64,000 bases of DNA from DATLSM01 sp035534175. GTDB lineage: Bacteria; Actinomycetota; Thermoleophilia; Solirubrobacterales; 70-9. The stretch lies in NCBI GenBank assembly GCA_035534175.1, contig DATLSM010000007.1, positions 1 to 64,000 on the forward strand. The letters run 5' to 3'. Below the pieces are notes generated by a model. It saw nothing but the letters and a program-made list of their open reading frames with translations, was not told the DNA's origin and made no database searches. This document shows, piece by piece, positions 50,257 through 58,151 of this stretch (position 1 is the stretch's first letter; each line of letters opens with the position of its first letter). Position numbers and translations under genes: made by a program.

Positions 50257-50306
50257 CGCGATCGGCAGGGACGCGTCGAGGTGGGAGGCCGCGGCGGACA
50301 GAGGCC

Positions 50307-50780
50307 TCAGGGCTTGACGACCATGAAGAAGATCGCCACGATGATGATCAGGCCGGAGAGGGTACCCACCCGGCCGATCCGCTGGGAGACGGCGAGGAAC
50401 TCCTCGCCCAGCTCCCCGCCGGACCCCAGGTCTCGCTCCGCCAGCTCTCTTGCCTTGCAGACCTGGGGCTGGAAGAAACCGTGCTGGAGGCCAAAGAGGA
50501 CGAGGATCGCCACGATGCCGACGCCGACGAAGGCTTCGCTTCCCTTCCAGGGGCCATCGGCGAGCAGGTAGATGCCGGCCAGGAAAAGCACGACCATCCC
50601 GGGGTTCACCAGGTAGCGATCGGTTTTCTGGATCCCGGCCAGGATCGCCGGCGTCGCCTGTGGGAACTGCGGCGCGACGGAGAAGAAAAGCGCATAGCCG
50701 AAGGTCGGGCCGAAGGCCACGACGACGGCCAGGATGTGAACGAAGAGGCCGACGCTGTAGCCGGTGATCGTCGCCGCCAT
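50307..50780 (-). CDS. DUF2269-type integral membrane protein
   Basis: The 157-aa protein has four hydrophobic helices (about residues 5-30, 57-75, 83-103 and 135-154) and the family-like IQKTDRYLVNPGMVVLFLAGIYLL segment. DUF2269 proteins are uncharacterised four-helix membrane proteins. The start is ATG 50780, lying 36 nt after prmA on the same strand; murI follows after 50 nt. Confidence 0.7.
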   Translation of the reverse strand: MAATITGYSVGLFVHILAVVVAFGPTFGYALFFSVAPQFPQATPAILAGIQKTDRYLVNPGMVVLFLAGIYLLADGPWKGSEAFVGVGIVAILVLFGLQHGFFQPQVCKARELAERDLGSGGELGEEFLAVSQRIGRVGTLSGLIIIVAIFFMVVKP

Positions 50781-50816
50781 CGGCGAAACGATAAGCCAAA
50801 CCCCGGCGCCACACCG

Positions 50817-51689
50817 TCACCCGCGGCGGAGCACCAGCGCCGCCCAGTCACCCTCTGCCCGGCGCTCGGCCTCGGCCAGCCCGGCGAGGGCAAAGGCGGA
50901 GGCGATCCGGTCGAGCTCTGATCGGAGCAGACCGGAGCAGACGAGCGTGGCCGGGATCTTGCGAGGACTCCGCGGGGAAACGGCGGCCTGGCTGCGCCGG
51001 CCCCCTCCCCGATCGGCCCGCAGCTGGCCGGCGAGCGAGAGCAGGATCGGGGCGGTCAGATTGGCGACGGTCGTCGCAGCCAGCGGTGGCAGCTCCTGGC
51101 GCAGGTTGACCCGCCCCAGCTCCAGCGTGACCCCATTGGCCTGGGCGTTTGCCGCCGCGGCCTCGATCGCCGCAGGCTCGTGGTCAAAAGCGCACACCGG
51201 TTCCCAGCCGAGCTTGGCGGCGGCGATCGCCAGCACCCCCGAACCCGTTCCGAGGTCGCTGAGCGCGCCCCGCGCCGCGCCGGCCTCGGCCAGCTCGAGC
51301 AGGTACTCCAGGCAGAGGCGGGTGGTGGGGTGGGCGCCGGTGCCGAAGGCGCGGCCGGGGTCGAGGACGAGGTCGATCGTGCCCCCGCGCGGCTCCTCCC
51401 AGGAGGGCCGAAGCCAGAGGCGGCCGCCGACCAAGAGCGGGCGGTGGAAATCCCGCCAGCGATCGGCCCAATCGTCGGGAACCTCGGTGGCGCTGACCTC
51501 GACCCGGCCCTCGCCCACCGCGGCCTCGATCTCCCCCAGCTCGGGCAGCTCCCCCTCGCCGCCATAGATCGCGTACTCCACGTAGCCCGGGCCGCGCTCC
51601 TCCTCGACTCCGTTGGGCGCCAGCACGGTCAACTCGGCCAAGACCAGCTCGGCCTGGCCCGGAGCGCAGCGAACCGCCAGACGAATCAC
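50817..51689 (-). CDS. prmA: ribosomal protein L11 methyltransferase
   Basis: The 290-aa SAM-dependent enzyme methylates uL11. Motifs: FGTGAHPTTRLCLEYL, DLGTGSGVLAIAAAKLG (SAM site) and TTVANLTAPILLSLA (the NPPY-like N-ANL motif). An insert of about 20 Arg/Gly/Ser-rich residues (about 223-244; DNA 50958-51023) separates this from the conserved ATLVCSGLLRSELDRI end and is not expected in the family. It is encoded after dnaJ, as in many actinobacteria. Confidence 0.9.
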   Translation of the reverse strand: MIRLAVRCAPGQAELVLAELTVLAPNGVEEERGPGYVEYAIYGGEGELPELGEIEAAVGEGRVEVSATEVPDDWADRWRDFHRPLLVGGRLWLRPSWEEPRGGTIDLVLDPGRAFGTGAHPTTRLCLEYLLELAEAGAARGALSDLGTGSGVLAIAAAKLGWEPVCAFDHEPAAIEAAAANAQANGVTLELGRVNLRQELPPLAATTVANLTAPILLSLAGQLRADRGGGRRSQAAVSPRSPRKIPATLVCSGLLRSELDRIASAFALAGLAEAERRAEGDWAALVLRRG

Positions 51690-51692
51690 CGA

Positions 51693-51716
51693 GCCGCCGC
51701 CGCGGGCGGGAGCGAG
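51693..51716. repeat. 24-bp GC-rich repeat, copy 2
   Basis: Same 24-bp sequence as at 34524-34547 with one mismatch, 4 nt upstream of the prmA start, in the 85-nt gap after dnaJ. Confidence 0.4.
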
Positions 51717-51774
51717 TGCCTCTCCGCGGCGGATTCCTCAGCCATCGCGGCGAGTGAGGTGGCGGCCCCCGGGG

Positions 51775-52446
51775 TCAACCAAAAGCTCGGCGGACGCGGG
51801 AGAAGAAGCCCGGGTCCTCACCCCGACCGGAAACGACGTTGTCCGGACCTAGTGTCTCTCCCAGCTTCTGCGCCAGCGCCCGCTGCTCCTCGGAGAGGTT
51901 GGTGGGGACGATCACCCCGACCACGATCACCAGATCCCCGGAAGGCCCGCCGCCCGTTCCCGGCAGGCCGTGGCCGCGCAGGGCGTAATGGGCGCCGTGC
52001 TGGGTCCCTGCCGGAATCTCGATCTCGCGCTCCCCCTCATGGCTGGGGATCATCACCGCCTTGCCCAGCATCGCCTCGACCGCGCTCAGCTCGACCGCGT
52101 GCATCAGGTCCTGACCGCGCATCGGCCCGCGGCGCACCTCGAACGCGAACCCGCCGCCGAAGAAGGCCCCCAGGATGTCCTCGATCGAGCCCAGGTCTCC
52201 ACCCCCGGTGGGGAAGCCGCCGGAGCGCAGGCCCTCGTGACCATAGGCGTCATAGACTCGCCGACGCTCGGGGTCCGAGAGCACCTCGTAGGCCTCGGCG
52301 GCGGCCTTGAACTTCTCCTCCGCCGCCGGGTCGTGGTCGTTGACGTCGGGGTGCAGCTCGCGCGCCAGGCGCCGAAACGCCTTCTTCACCTCGGCCTCAG
52401 AGGCGTCTCGCCCGACCCCCAGCACGCCGTAGTAGTCGCTCGGCAT
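51775..52446 (-). CDS. dnaJ: DnaJ chaperone lacking the zinc finger and CTD-I
   Basis: The 223-aa protein has a normal J domain (DYYGVLGVGRDASEAEVKKA; HPD at residues 32-34; YEVLSDPERRRVYDAYGHEG) and a Gly-rich linker. At about residue 110 it jumps straight into C-terminal domain II (LMHAVELSAVEAMLGKAVMI, IEIPAGTQHGAHYALRGHGLP) and ends in the dimerisation helix (EEQRALAQKLGETL). The four CxxCxGxG zinc motifs and the first substrate-binding domain, about 140 residues in normal DnaJ, are absent without loss of frame. It can still stimulate DnaK through HPD, but substrate binding should be altered. It lies 9 nt after hrcA. Confidence 0.85.
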   Translation of the reverse strand: MPSDYYGVLGVGRDASEAEVKKAFRRLARELHPDVNDHDPAAEEKFKAAAEAYEVLSDPERRRVYDAYGHEGLRSGGFPTGGGDLGSIEDILGAFFGGGFAFEVRRGPMRGQDLMHAVELSAVEAMLGKAVMIPSHEGEREIEIPAGTQHGAHYALRGHGLPGTGGGPSGDLVIVVGVIVPTNLSEEQRALAQKLGETLGPDNVVSGRGEDPGFFSRVRRAFG

Positions 52447-52455
52447 CCCAGGCGC

Positions 52456-53190
52456 TCAGTCGCTGTAGACGGTCTCAAAGTAGCGCGAGAGCTCGCGCGC
52501 GGCGGCCTGGACGGAGGCGATCGCCGTCGCGTAGTCCATCCGCAGTGGCCCGACCACGCCGACGGAGCCGAGGTTTCGCTGGCCGAGGCCGTAGTTGGCG
52601 CCGATGACGCTGACCGTGCGCAGCTCCGGCTGCGGGTTCTCGCCGCCGATCCAGCAGAAGACCGAGCGCTCCGCCAACGCCGAGCGCAGCATCCCGAGCA
52701 CGTCGGCGCGGCATTCCAGCGCGGTCATCAACCGATCGATGCGCGGCAGGTCGGAGAAGTGATCGGCGGAGAGGAGTCGCGCGGCGCCGTGCATGTAGAG
52801 CGTCCCACCCAGGGGCGGAGCGGTGGCCAGGGCCATCAGGTCTGTGACCTGGGCCAGCACCGTCGTTGTCTGGCGCATTGCCTCGTCGACCTCTCGCCGA
52901 AGCCACAGGAGCTCCAGCTCGACCTCAGCCTCGGCCCCCGGCTCCCTCGCCTCGACCAGCGCGTCGACGTAGCGGCGATAGGCGGCGTCGGTGGGCACGC
53001 GGCCGGCCGAGGTGTGTGGGTGGGTCAGGTATCCGGCAGCCTCCAGCGCGGCCATCTCCGCTCGCACCGTCGAGGAGCCCCAGCCGAGATCGGGCCTCTC
53101 GGCGATCTGGCGCGAGGCGACCGGCTTGGCCGACCCGAGGTAGGTATCGACGACCTGGCGGAGGATCAGCTCTTGGCGCGGGGAGAGCAT
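52456..53190 (-). CDS. hrcA: heat-inducible repressor HrcA with shortened central domain
   Basis: The 244-aa protein has the HrcA winged helix (LSPRQELILRQVVDTYLGSAKPVASRQI; TVRAEMAALEAAGYLTHPHTSAGRVPT) and the C-terminal segment GIDRLM-like IDRLMTALECRADVLGML ... SVIGANYGLGQRNLGSVGVVGPLRMDYATAI. Typical HrcA is about 340 aa: here VTDLMALATAPPL joins directly to GGTLYMHGAARLL at about residue 127, dropping roughly 100 residues of the GAF-like middle. No CIRCE element is visible upstream. ATG 53190 has GGAGGG before it. Confidence 0.87.
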   Translation of the reverse strand: MLSPRQELILRQVVDTYLGSAKPVASRQIAERPDLGWGSSTVRAEMAALEAAGYLTHPHTSAGRVPTDAAYRRYVDALVEAREPGAEAEVELELLWLRREVDEAMRQTTTVLAQVTDLMALATAPPLGGTLYMHGAARLLSADHFSDLPRIDRLMTALECRADVLGMLRSALAERSVFCWIGGENPQPELRTVSVIGANYGLGQRNLGSVGVVGPLRMDYATAIASVQAAARELSRYFETVYSD

Positions 53191-53233
53191 CGACCCTCCA
53201 TTCTAGGATTCGCCCCAGCCGGAGCGCGATCCG

Positions 53234-53623
53234 CTAGAGCTCCAGCTCGGCCTCGGCGTTGCGGATGATCTGGTTTTCGCCCTGGGTCGCGACCGTGTCG
53301 ATGACCACCTGCGCGCCGTCCACCGACCTGACCGTCCCGGTGACGACGATCTCTCGCTCGGGCAGGCCCATGCCGCGGAACTGGACCGAGAGGCGCTTCA
53401 GCGCGCGTGGATCGCCGCCGGCCAGCGCGGCGTTGGCTTTGGCCACCAGGCCCATGGAGTAAAGGCCGTGGAGGATGTTGCCCGGCAGGCCCACCGCCTT
53501 GGCGAACTCGGGGTCGATGTGGATCGGGTTGAAGTCACCCGAGGCGCCGGCGTAGCGGTGCGGCAGGTACTTGTCCGGGGTGACTCTCAGCTCGGGGACC
53601 TGCTCCCCCACCGTCAGGCTCAT
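53234..53623 (-). CDS. MaoC-like hydratase subunit (HadB-type)
   Basis: The 129-aa hot-dog protein has the (R)-hydratase signature YAGASGDFNPIHIDPEFAKA, with catalytic Asp and His, and LPGNILHGLYSMGLV. ATG 53623 is chosen with GGAGG 8-9 nt upstream; a GTG at 53638 would add five residues. With its upstream neighbour it probably forms a two-subunit enoyl/hydroxyacyl thioester dehydratase like mycobacterial HadAB/HadBC. Confidence 0.83.
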   Translation of the reverse strand: MSLTVGEQVPELRVTPDKYLPHRYAGASGDFNPIHIDPEFAKAVGLPGNILHGLYSMGLVAKANAALAGGDPRALKRLSVQFRGMGLPEREIVVTGTVRSVDGAQVVIDTVATQGENQIIRNAEAELEL

Positions 53624-53695
53624 CGGCCTGGCCTCCACTCGCTTCTGGAGGGCTCAGATCTCGATGCTCGTCCGCCGCGGCTCCCAGCAACCACC

Positions 53696-54136
53696 TCAAA
53701 CCCCCCTGACGATGTTGGTCCAGACGCCGCGCACCACCTGCTCGCCGCCCTGGTTAACGGATACCGACTCAAAGACGTAGAAGCCCTTGCCCTCTTTCTC
53801 ATAGATCTCCAGGCACCTCGGGGTGGTGGTCACCTCGTCGCCCGAGCAGACGGGCTCGCCCCACTCGAATTCCTGGCCCCCGTGCACCATCGTCGCGAAG
53901 TTCATCCCCACCTCCGGATCGAACATCACCGGGCCCATCGCGGGGCTGCTGTAGACGACGGCGAACATCGGTGGCGCGACGACGTCGCGGAAGCCGGCCG
54001 CGCGAGCCGCGTCGAGCTCGAAGTGCAGCGGGTTCTCGATCCCCAGCGCGTTGGCGTACTCCTTGATCTTCTCCCGCCCCACCTGGTAGGTCGTGCCGGG
54101 CCACTGCTTGCCTATCGCATCTGTCCTGATCGCCAT
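53696..54136 (-). CDS. FAS1-like/MaoC_N dehydratase subunit (HadA-type)
   Basis: The 146-aa hot-dog protein (DAIGKQWPGTTYQVGREKIKEYANAL ... VVAPPMFAVVY ... VHGGQEFEWGEPVCSGDEV) matches the non-catalytic or N-terminal half of MaoC-type dehydratases. It has no D-H catalytic signature, as expected of the structural subunit paired with the HadB-like protein 73 nt downstream. The pair likely dehydrates a 3-hydroxyacyl-ACP or -CoA. The start is ATG 54136. Confidence 0.8.
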   Translation of the reverse strand: MAIRTDAIGKQWPGTTYQVGREKIKEYANALGIENPLHFELDAARAAGFRDVVAPPMFAVVYSSPAMGPVMFDPEVGMNFATMVHGGQEFEWGEPVCSGDEVTTTPRCLEIYEKEGKGFYVFESVSVNQGGEQVVRGVWTNIVRGV

Positions 54137-54182
54137 TAGTTCGCTCCCCCGCTCGCTCGCACCGCACTCGCCGGCAGACTAC

Positions 54183-55976
54183 CTACTCGTCGATCTCCAG
54201 AACCGCGAGGAAGGCCTCCTGAGGGACCTCCACCCGCCCCACCTGCTTCATCCGCTTCTTCCCCGCTTTCTGCTTCTTCAGCAGCTTCTGCTTGCGCGTG
54301 ACGTCGCCGCCGTAGAGCTTCGCGGTGACGTCCTTGCGCAGCGCCTTGACCGTCTCCCGCGCCAGCACCCGCGAGCCGATCGCGGCCTGCACGGGAATGT
54401 CGAAGAGCTGGCGGGGGATCGTCTTGCGCAGGCGCTCGACCAGGGCCTTTCCCTGCTCGTAGGCGAAACCGCGGTGGACGATCACCGAGAGCGCGTCGAC
54501 CTTGTCGCCGGCAAGCAGGATGTCGAGCTTCACCAGGTCGCCGGGGCGGTTGCCGATCGGCTCGTAGTCGAGTGAGGCGTAGCCGCGGGTGGAGGACTTG
54601 AGCAGATCAAAGAAGTCGAGGACGATCTCCGCCAGCGGCAGGTCGTAGCGGATCTGCACCCGCTGGGGGCTGAGGTAATGCATGTCGACGTGAGTGCCGC
54701 GACGCTTCTGGCAGAGCTCCATCACCGCGCCGACCTGGTCCGCCGGGGCGATGATCGTCGCCCGGATGTAGGGCTCATCGATCTCCACAATGGAACCCGG
54801 GTCGGGCATCTCGGTCGGGCTGTGGACCTCGACCGCCCCACCGTCTATCAATCTGACCTCGTAGCGCACATTCGGCGTCGTCGCCAGCAGTTCCAGCCCG
54901 TACTCGCGCTCCAGCCGCTCGCGCACGATCTCCATGTGCAGGAGACCGAGGAAGCCGCAGCGGAAACCGAAGCCGAGCGCATCGGAGGTCTCGGGCTCAT
55001 AGGAGAGCGCGGCGTCGTTGAGTGCCAGCTTGTCCAGGGCGTCGCGGAGGTCGGTGTAGCGGTCTGTATCGATTGGGAAGAGGCCGCAGAAGACCATCGG
55101 CCTCACCTCGCGGTAGCCCTCCAGCGGCTCGGCGGCGGGGCGATCGCGCGCGGTGAGAGTGTCGCCCACTCGCAGCTTGGCGACGTTCTTGATTCCGGTG
55201 ATCACGTAGCCGACGTCGCCCGCCTCCATTCCGGCCACCGCGGTCATCTCCGGCCGGAAGAAGCCGATGTCGTCGATGTCAGCCTCGGTGCCGTTCTGCA
55301 TCGCGATGATGCGCTCGCGCTTGGTGAAGGCGCCGTCGACCACCCGCACGTAGGCGATCACCCCACGGTACTGGTCGAATTCGGAGTCAAAGATCAGGGC
55401 CCGGGCGGGCGCCGCGAGCTCGCCGCGCGGCGGCGGGATCCGGGCGACGATCGCCTCCAGCACGTCGATCACCCCCTCCCCGGTCTTGGCCGAGATCCGC
55501 AGCATCTCGCCCGGATCGGTGCCGAGCAGGTCGGCGATCTCGCTCGCCACGCGCTCGGGCTCGGCACCCGGCAGGTCGACCTTGTTGATCACCGGAATCA
55601 GCTCCAGCCCGTTCTCGATCGCCAGGTAGGTGTTGGCGACCGTTTGCGCCTCGACCCCCTGCGAGGCGTCGACCACCAACAGCGCCCCCTCGCAGGCGGC
55701 GAGGCTGCGCGAGACCTCATAGGAGAAGTCGACGTGGCCGGGGGTATCGATCAGGTGGAGGTAGTAGGTCTCCCCGTCAGCGGCGCGGTACTCGACCCGC
55801 ACCGCCTGGGCCTTGATCGTGATCCCGCGCTCGCGCTCCAGGTCCATCGAGTCGAGCATCTGGGCCCGCATCTTCTTCGGGTCCACGGCGCCGGTGATCT
55901 CCAGGATGCGGTCGGCGAGGGTCGACTTCCCGTGGTCTATGTGGGCGATTATCGAGAAGTTGCGGATCCGGTCCAT
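54183..55976 (-). CDS. lepA: elongation factor 4 (LepA)
   Basis: The 597-aa translational GTPase has G1 AHIDHGKSTLAD, G2 RGITIKAQ, G3 DTPGHVDFSYEV, G4 NKVDLPGAEP and the LepA-specific C-terminal domain (KLDILLAGDKVDALSVIVHRGFAYEQGKALVERL ... LYGGDVTRKQKLLKKQKAGKKRMKQVG). It back-translocates or remodels stalled ribosomes. Full normal length. Start ATG 55976. Confidence 0.97.
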   Translation of the reverse strand: MDRIRNFSIIAHIDHGKSTLADRILEITGAVDPKKMRAQMLDSMDLERERGITIKAQAVRVEYRAADGETYYLHLIDTPGHVDFSYEVSRSLAACEGALLVVDASQGVEAQTVANTYLAIENGLELIPVINKVDLPGAEPERVASEIADLLGTDPGEMLRISAKTGEGVIDVLEAIVARIPPPRGELAAPARALIFDSEFDQYRGVIAYVRVVDGAFTKRERIIAMQNGTEADIDDIGFFRPEMTAVAGMEAGDVGYVITGIKNVAKLRVGDTLTARDRPAAEPLEGYREVRPMVFCGLFPIDTDRYTDLRDALDKLALNDAALSYEPETSDALGFGFRCGFLGLLHMEIVRERLEREYGLELLATTPNVRYEVRLIDGGAVEVHSPTEMPDPGSIVEIDEPYIRATIIAPADQVGAVMELCQKRRGTHVDMHYLSPQRVQIRYDLPLAEIVLDFFDLLKSSTRGYASLDYEPIGNRPGDLVKLDILLAGDKVDALSVIVHRGFAYEQGKALVERLRKTIPRQLFDIPVQAAIGSRVLARETVKALRKDVTAKLYGGDVTRKQKLLKKQKAGKKRMKQVGRVEVPQEAFLAVLEIDE

Positions 55977-56156
55977 CGGCGTGGGCCAGTATGGCGAGCG
56001 GGGTGGGCGGGCGGGAAACCGGAGCTGTTCTCGGCGCGATGCCTACCCCCGTCCTCGACGGGGCGAGATCCGGCGCCCCTTCGCGGGGGGAATCATTCCG
56101 CCGGGCCGCGGGAGGCGCCGGAAAGAGGGCCCCACTCCCTGCGCCTGAGGGCCGCG

Positions 56157-58151
56157 TCAGGGACATGCCGAGGGGTCCGGGGGCCGGGTGAGCTTGAAGA
56201 CCGTGGTGGGGGGTATGCGCAGGATCACGCTGGCCCCGGGGCCTTCGGTCCATCCCACCGTGGGAGGGAACTGCGGTCTTCCGGGTTCGATGCGGTCGCG
56301 GCCGGCCACCACGTATTCGTAGTGGCCGGCGTCCAGCAGCCGGCGCCAGGTGCGGCAGGTAGTTGGAGCGACGAAGCCCCCGTGGGGTCCTTCGATGCCC
56401 ACGTACTGGACGTGGTTTGAGAGGTCGCGGCCGTAGAGCGGGTACTCGCGGGTGCTTGTGGTGGCGATCCGAGCGCCGGAGAGGGCGTTCGCCCACCTGA
56501 ATGCGGCGTCGAGGCCCTTGGTGCTGAATCCGGGCTCGGCGTAGCGGTGCTCGAGGTAGCGACGCTGCTCCCAGCCGCCGAAGGCGATCGCGGCGAGGAG
56601 CAGGGCGGCGGCGCAGAGGAGCGCCACCCGTCCCGAAACCGGGCGCCCCCAGGCGGGACCCAGGCAAACCAGGCGACGGGCCCGAGGGAGCAGCGGCGGC
56701 GTCACCGGCAGGATGGCGAGCCCGAGGATCAGAGCCGGTGTCAGGTAGCGCAGCGCGGACTCAAAGCCCCGCGCCATGCCCGCCGGCCCCTCGGCGGAGG
56801 TCGGCGCGAGCAGCCAGGTCAGTCCGGCGACCAGCCCCACCAGGCCAATCAGCCGCAGCAGCGGGCTGGCGCCGCGGCCGAGGCAGAGCAGAAGGCCGGC
56901 CAGCGCCATTCCCCCGAGTGCCGGCCAACCGATCCACAGACCCTGGTGTAACCCGGGCAAAAACCAATGCGCCCAGACCGAGCCGTCGGTCAGGTAGCTG
57001 AGGACGCTGTGGCCTTCGCGGCCCCCCAGCGCCTGGGCGGGGGCCGGGAGCGAGATCGGCCCGAGGTGGCGCACCCAGGGGAGCGGGTTGGCGGCCTTGG
57101 CCAGATTCCGCAGGTACCAGTAGCCGCCACCGGCCAGCGCCGGCAGGCCGGCGGCGGCCAGGGCACCTCGCCGGCCTCCTCGCGGCGCGATTGCGACCAG
57201 CCCAGCCACCCAGAACAGCGCGACCGGAACGAAATCAAGCTTGACCCCCGCCGCGAGCCCGGCCGCCAACCCGATCGCCGCCAGCGCGGCCGCCGAGAAC
57301 CGCCGCTCGGATTGCCCCTGCCAGAGACTCACCGCCAAAGCGACGGCGGCGAGGAGGAAGAAGATCCCGGCCAGATCGTTTCGCGCCTCCCCGGCCTGAT
57401 CCCCCAGCACGGGAACGCTCAGCCCGACCGCGACGAGGGCCAGCGAGAGTGCCCCAACCCGATAGGCCCTGCCGATGCACCAGCCGGCGAACAGGCAGCC
57501 GACAAACCAGCCGAAGTTGAGCAGCGGGGAGAGGATGTCGCGGTGAAAGGCCAGCATCCCGATGGAGTGGAAGAGTTCCGCGCTCGCCGGGTAAAACCAG
57601 GCCAAATACTGCGGCGCGAGGTAATGCAGATTGAACGTATTGCCGGTCTGGAAGAACTCGACCGCGAGCGGCCCGTGATACCAGGTCGAATCGAACCCGG
57701 TCATCCCGGTGCTCAACCTCAGCCTCACGCCGGTGGCGAAATGAGCGAGTGCCGCCAGGACGAGGAGCAGGGCAAAACCCATCGCCACCGAGCCGCCCTC
57801 GCGCCCTCTTGCCGAGGCTCTCCCTCCAGCGGTGAGCGGTGGGCGAAGGGTGCCCTCGCCCGCGGCGCCCCTCCCCCGGCGAGAGGACCCACCGCACAGC
57901 GCCCAGATCCCCAGTCCAATGACCGCCACCCCGAGGAGATAGGGAACCGCCTGGAAATGGCCGAAGCTCCCCAGCAACTCCGCGACCCAGATCAGGATCG
58001 CCAGCGCGAGGACCGCGGTGGCCAGCCAGGCAGGTGGCCCCTCCAGCTCCGCCAGCAACCGCGACCTTGCCCGCGCCGCCCCCAGGGTGGCGAAGCCGGC
58101 CAGCGCCGCCAGCTCGGCGACGCCCAGCATGTAGCGCCCGGCGCCGAGCAT
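56157..58151 (-). CDS. GT-C-like polytopic membrane protein (putative glycosyltransferase)
   Basis: The 664-aa protein has about 12-13 hydrophobic helices and, after the first loop, a segment MTGFDSTWYHGPLAVEFFQTGN with the acidic/His residues typical of the first extracytoplasmic loop in GT-C lipid-linked sugar transferases, then LAPQYLAWFYPASAELFHSIGML. A soluble C-terminal domain (about 530-660) follows. An Arg/Gly-rich insert at about residues 87-121 (DNA 57789-57893) interrupts the helices. The murJ stop abuts the start (TAG ATG). Likely role: sugar addition to an envelope glycolipid. Confidence 0.65.
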   Translation of the reverse strand: MLGAGRYMLGVAELAALAGFATLGAARARSRLLAELEGPPAWLATAVLALAILIWVAELLGSFGHFQAVPYLLGVAVIGLGIWALCGGSSRRGRGAAGEGTLRPPLTAGGRASARGREGGSVAMGFALLLVLAALAHFATGVRLRLSTGMTGFDSTWYHGPLAVEFFQTGNTFNLHYLAPQYLAWFYPASAELFHSIGMLAFHRDILSPLLNFGWFVGCLFAGWCIGRAYRVGALSLALVAVGLSVPVLGDQAGEARNDLAGIFFLLAAVALAVSLWQGQSERRFSAAALAAIGLAAGLAAGVKLDFVPVALFWVAGLVAIAPRGGRRGALAAAGLPALAGGGYWYLRNLAKAANPLPWVRHLGPISLPAPAQALGGREGHSVLSYLTDGSVWAHWFLPGLHQGLWIGWPALGGMALAGLLLCLGRGASPLLRLIGLVGLVAGLTWLLAPTSAEGPAGMARGFESALRYLTPALILGLAILPVTPPLLPRARRLVCLGPAWGRPVSGRVALLCAAALLLAAIAFGGWEQRRYLEHRYAEPGFSTKGLDAAFRWANALSGARIATTSTREYPLYGRDLSNHVQYVGIEGPHGGFVAPTTCRTWRRLLDAGHYEYVVAGRDRIEPGRPQFPPTVGWTEGPGASVILRIPPTTVFKLTRPPDPSACP

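Noticed and set aside
53191..53233. CIRCE element expected before hrcA
   Set aside because: Read the gap for TTAGCACTC/GAGTGCTAA-like halves and found none; only GGAGGG and TAGAAT are there.
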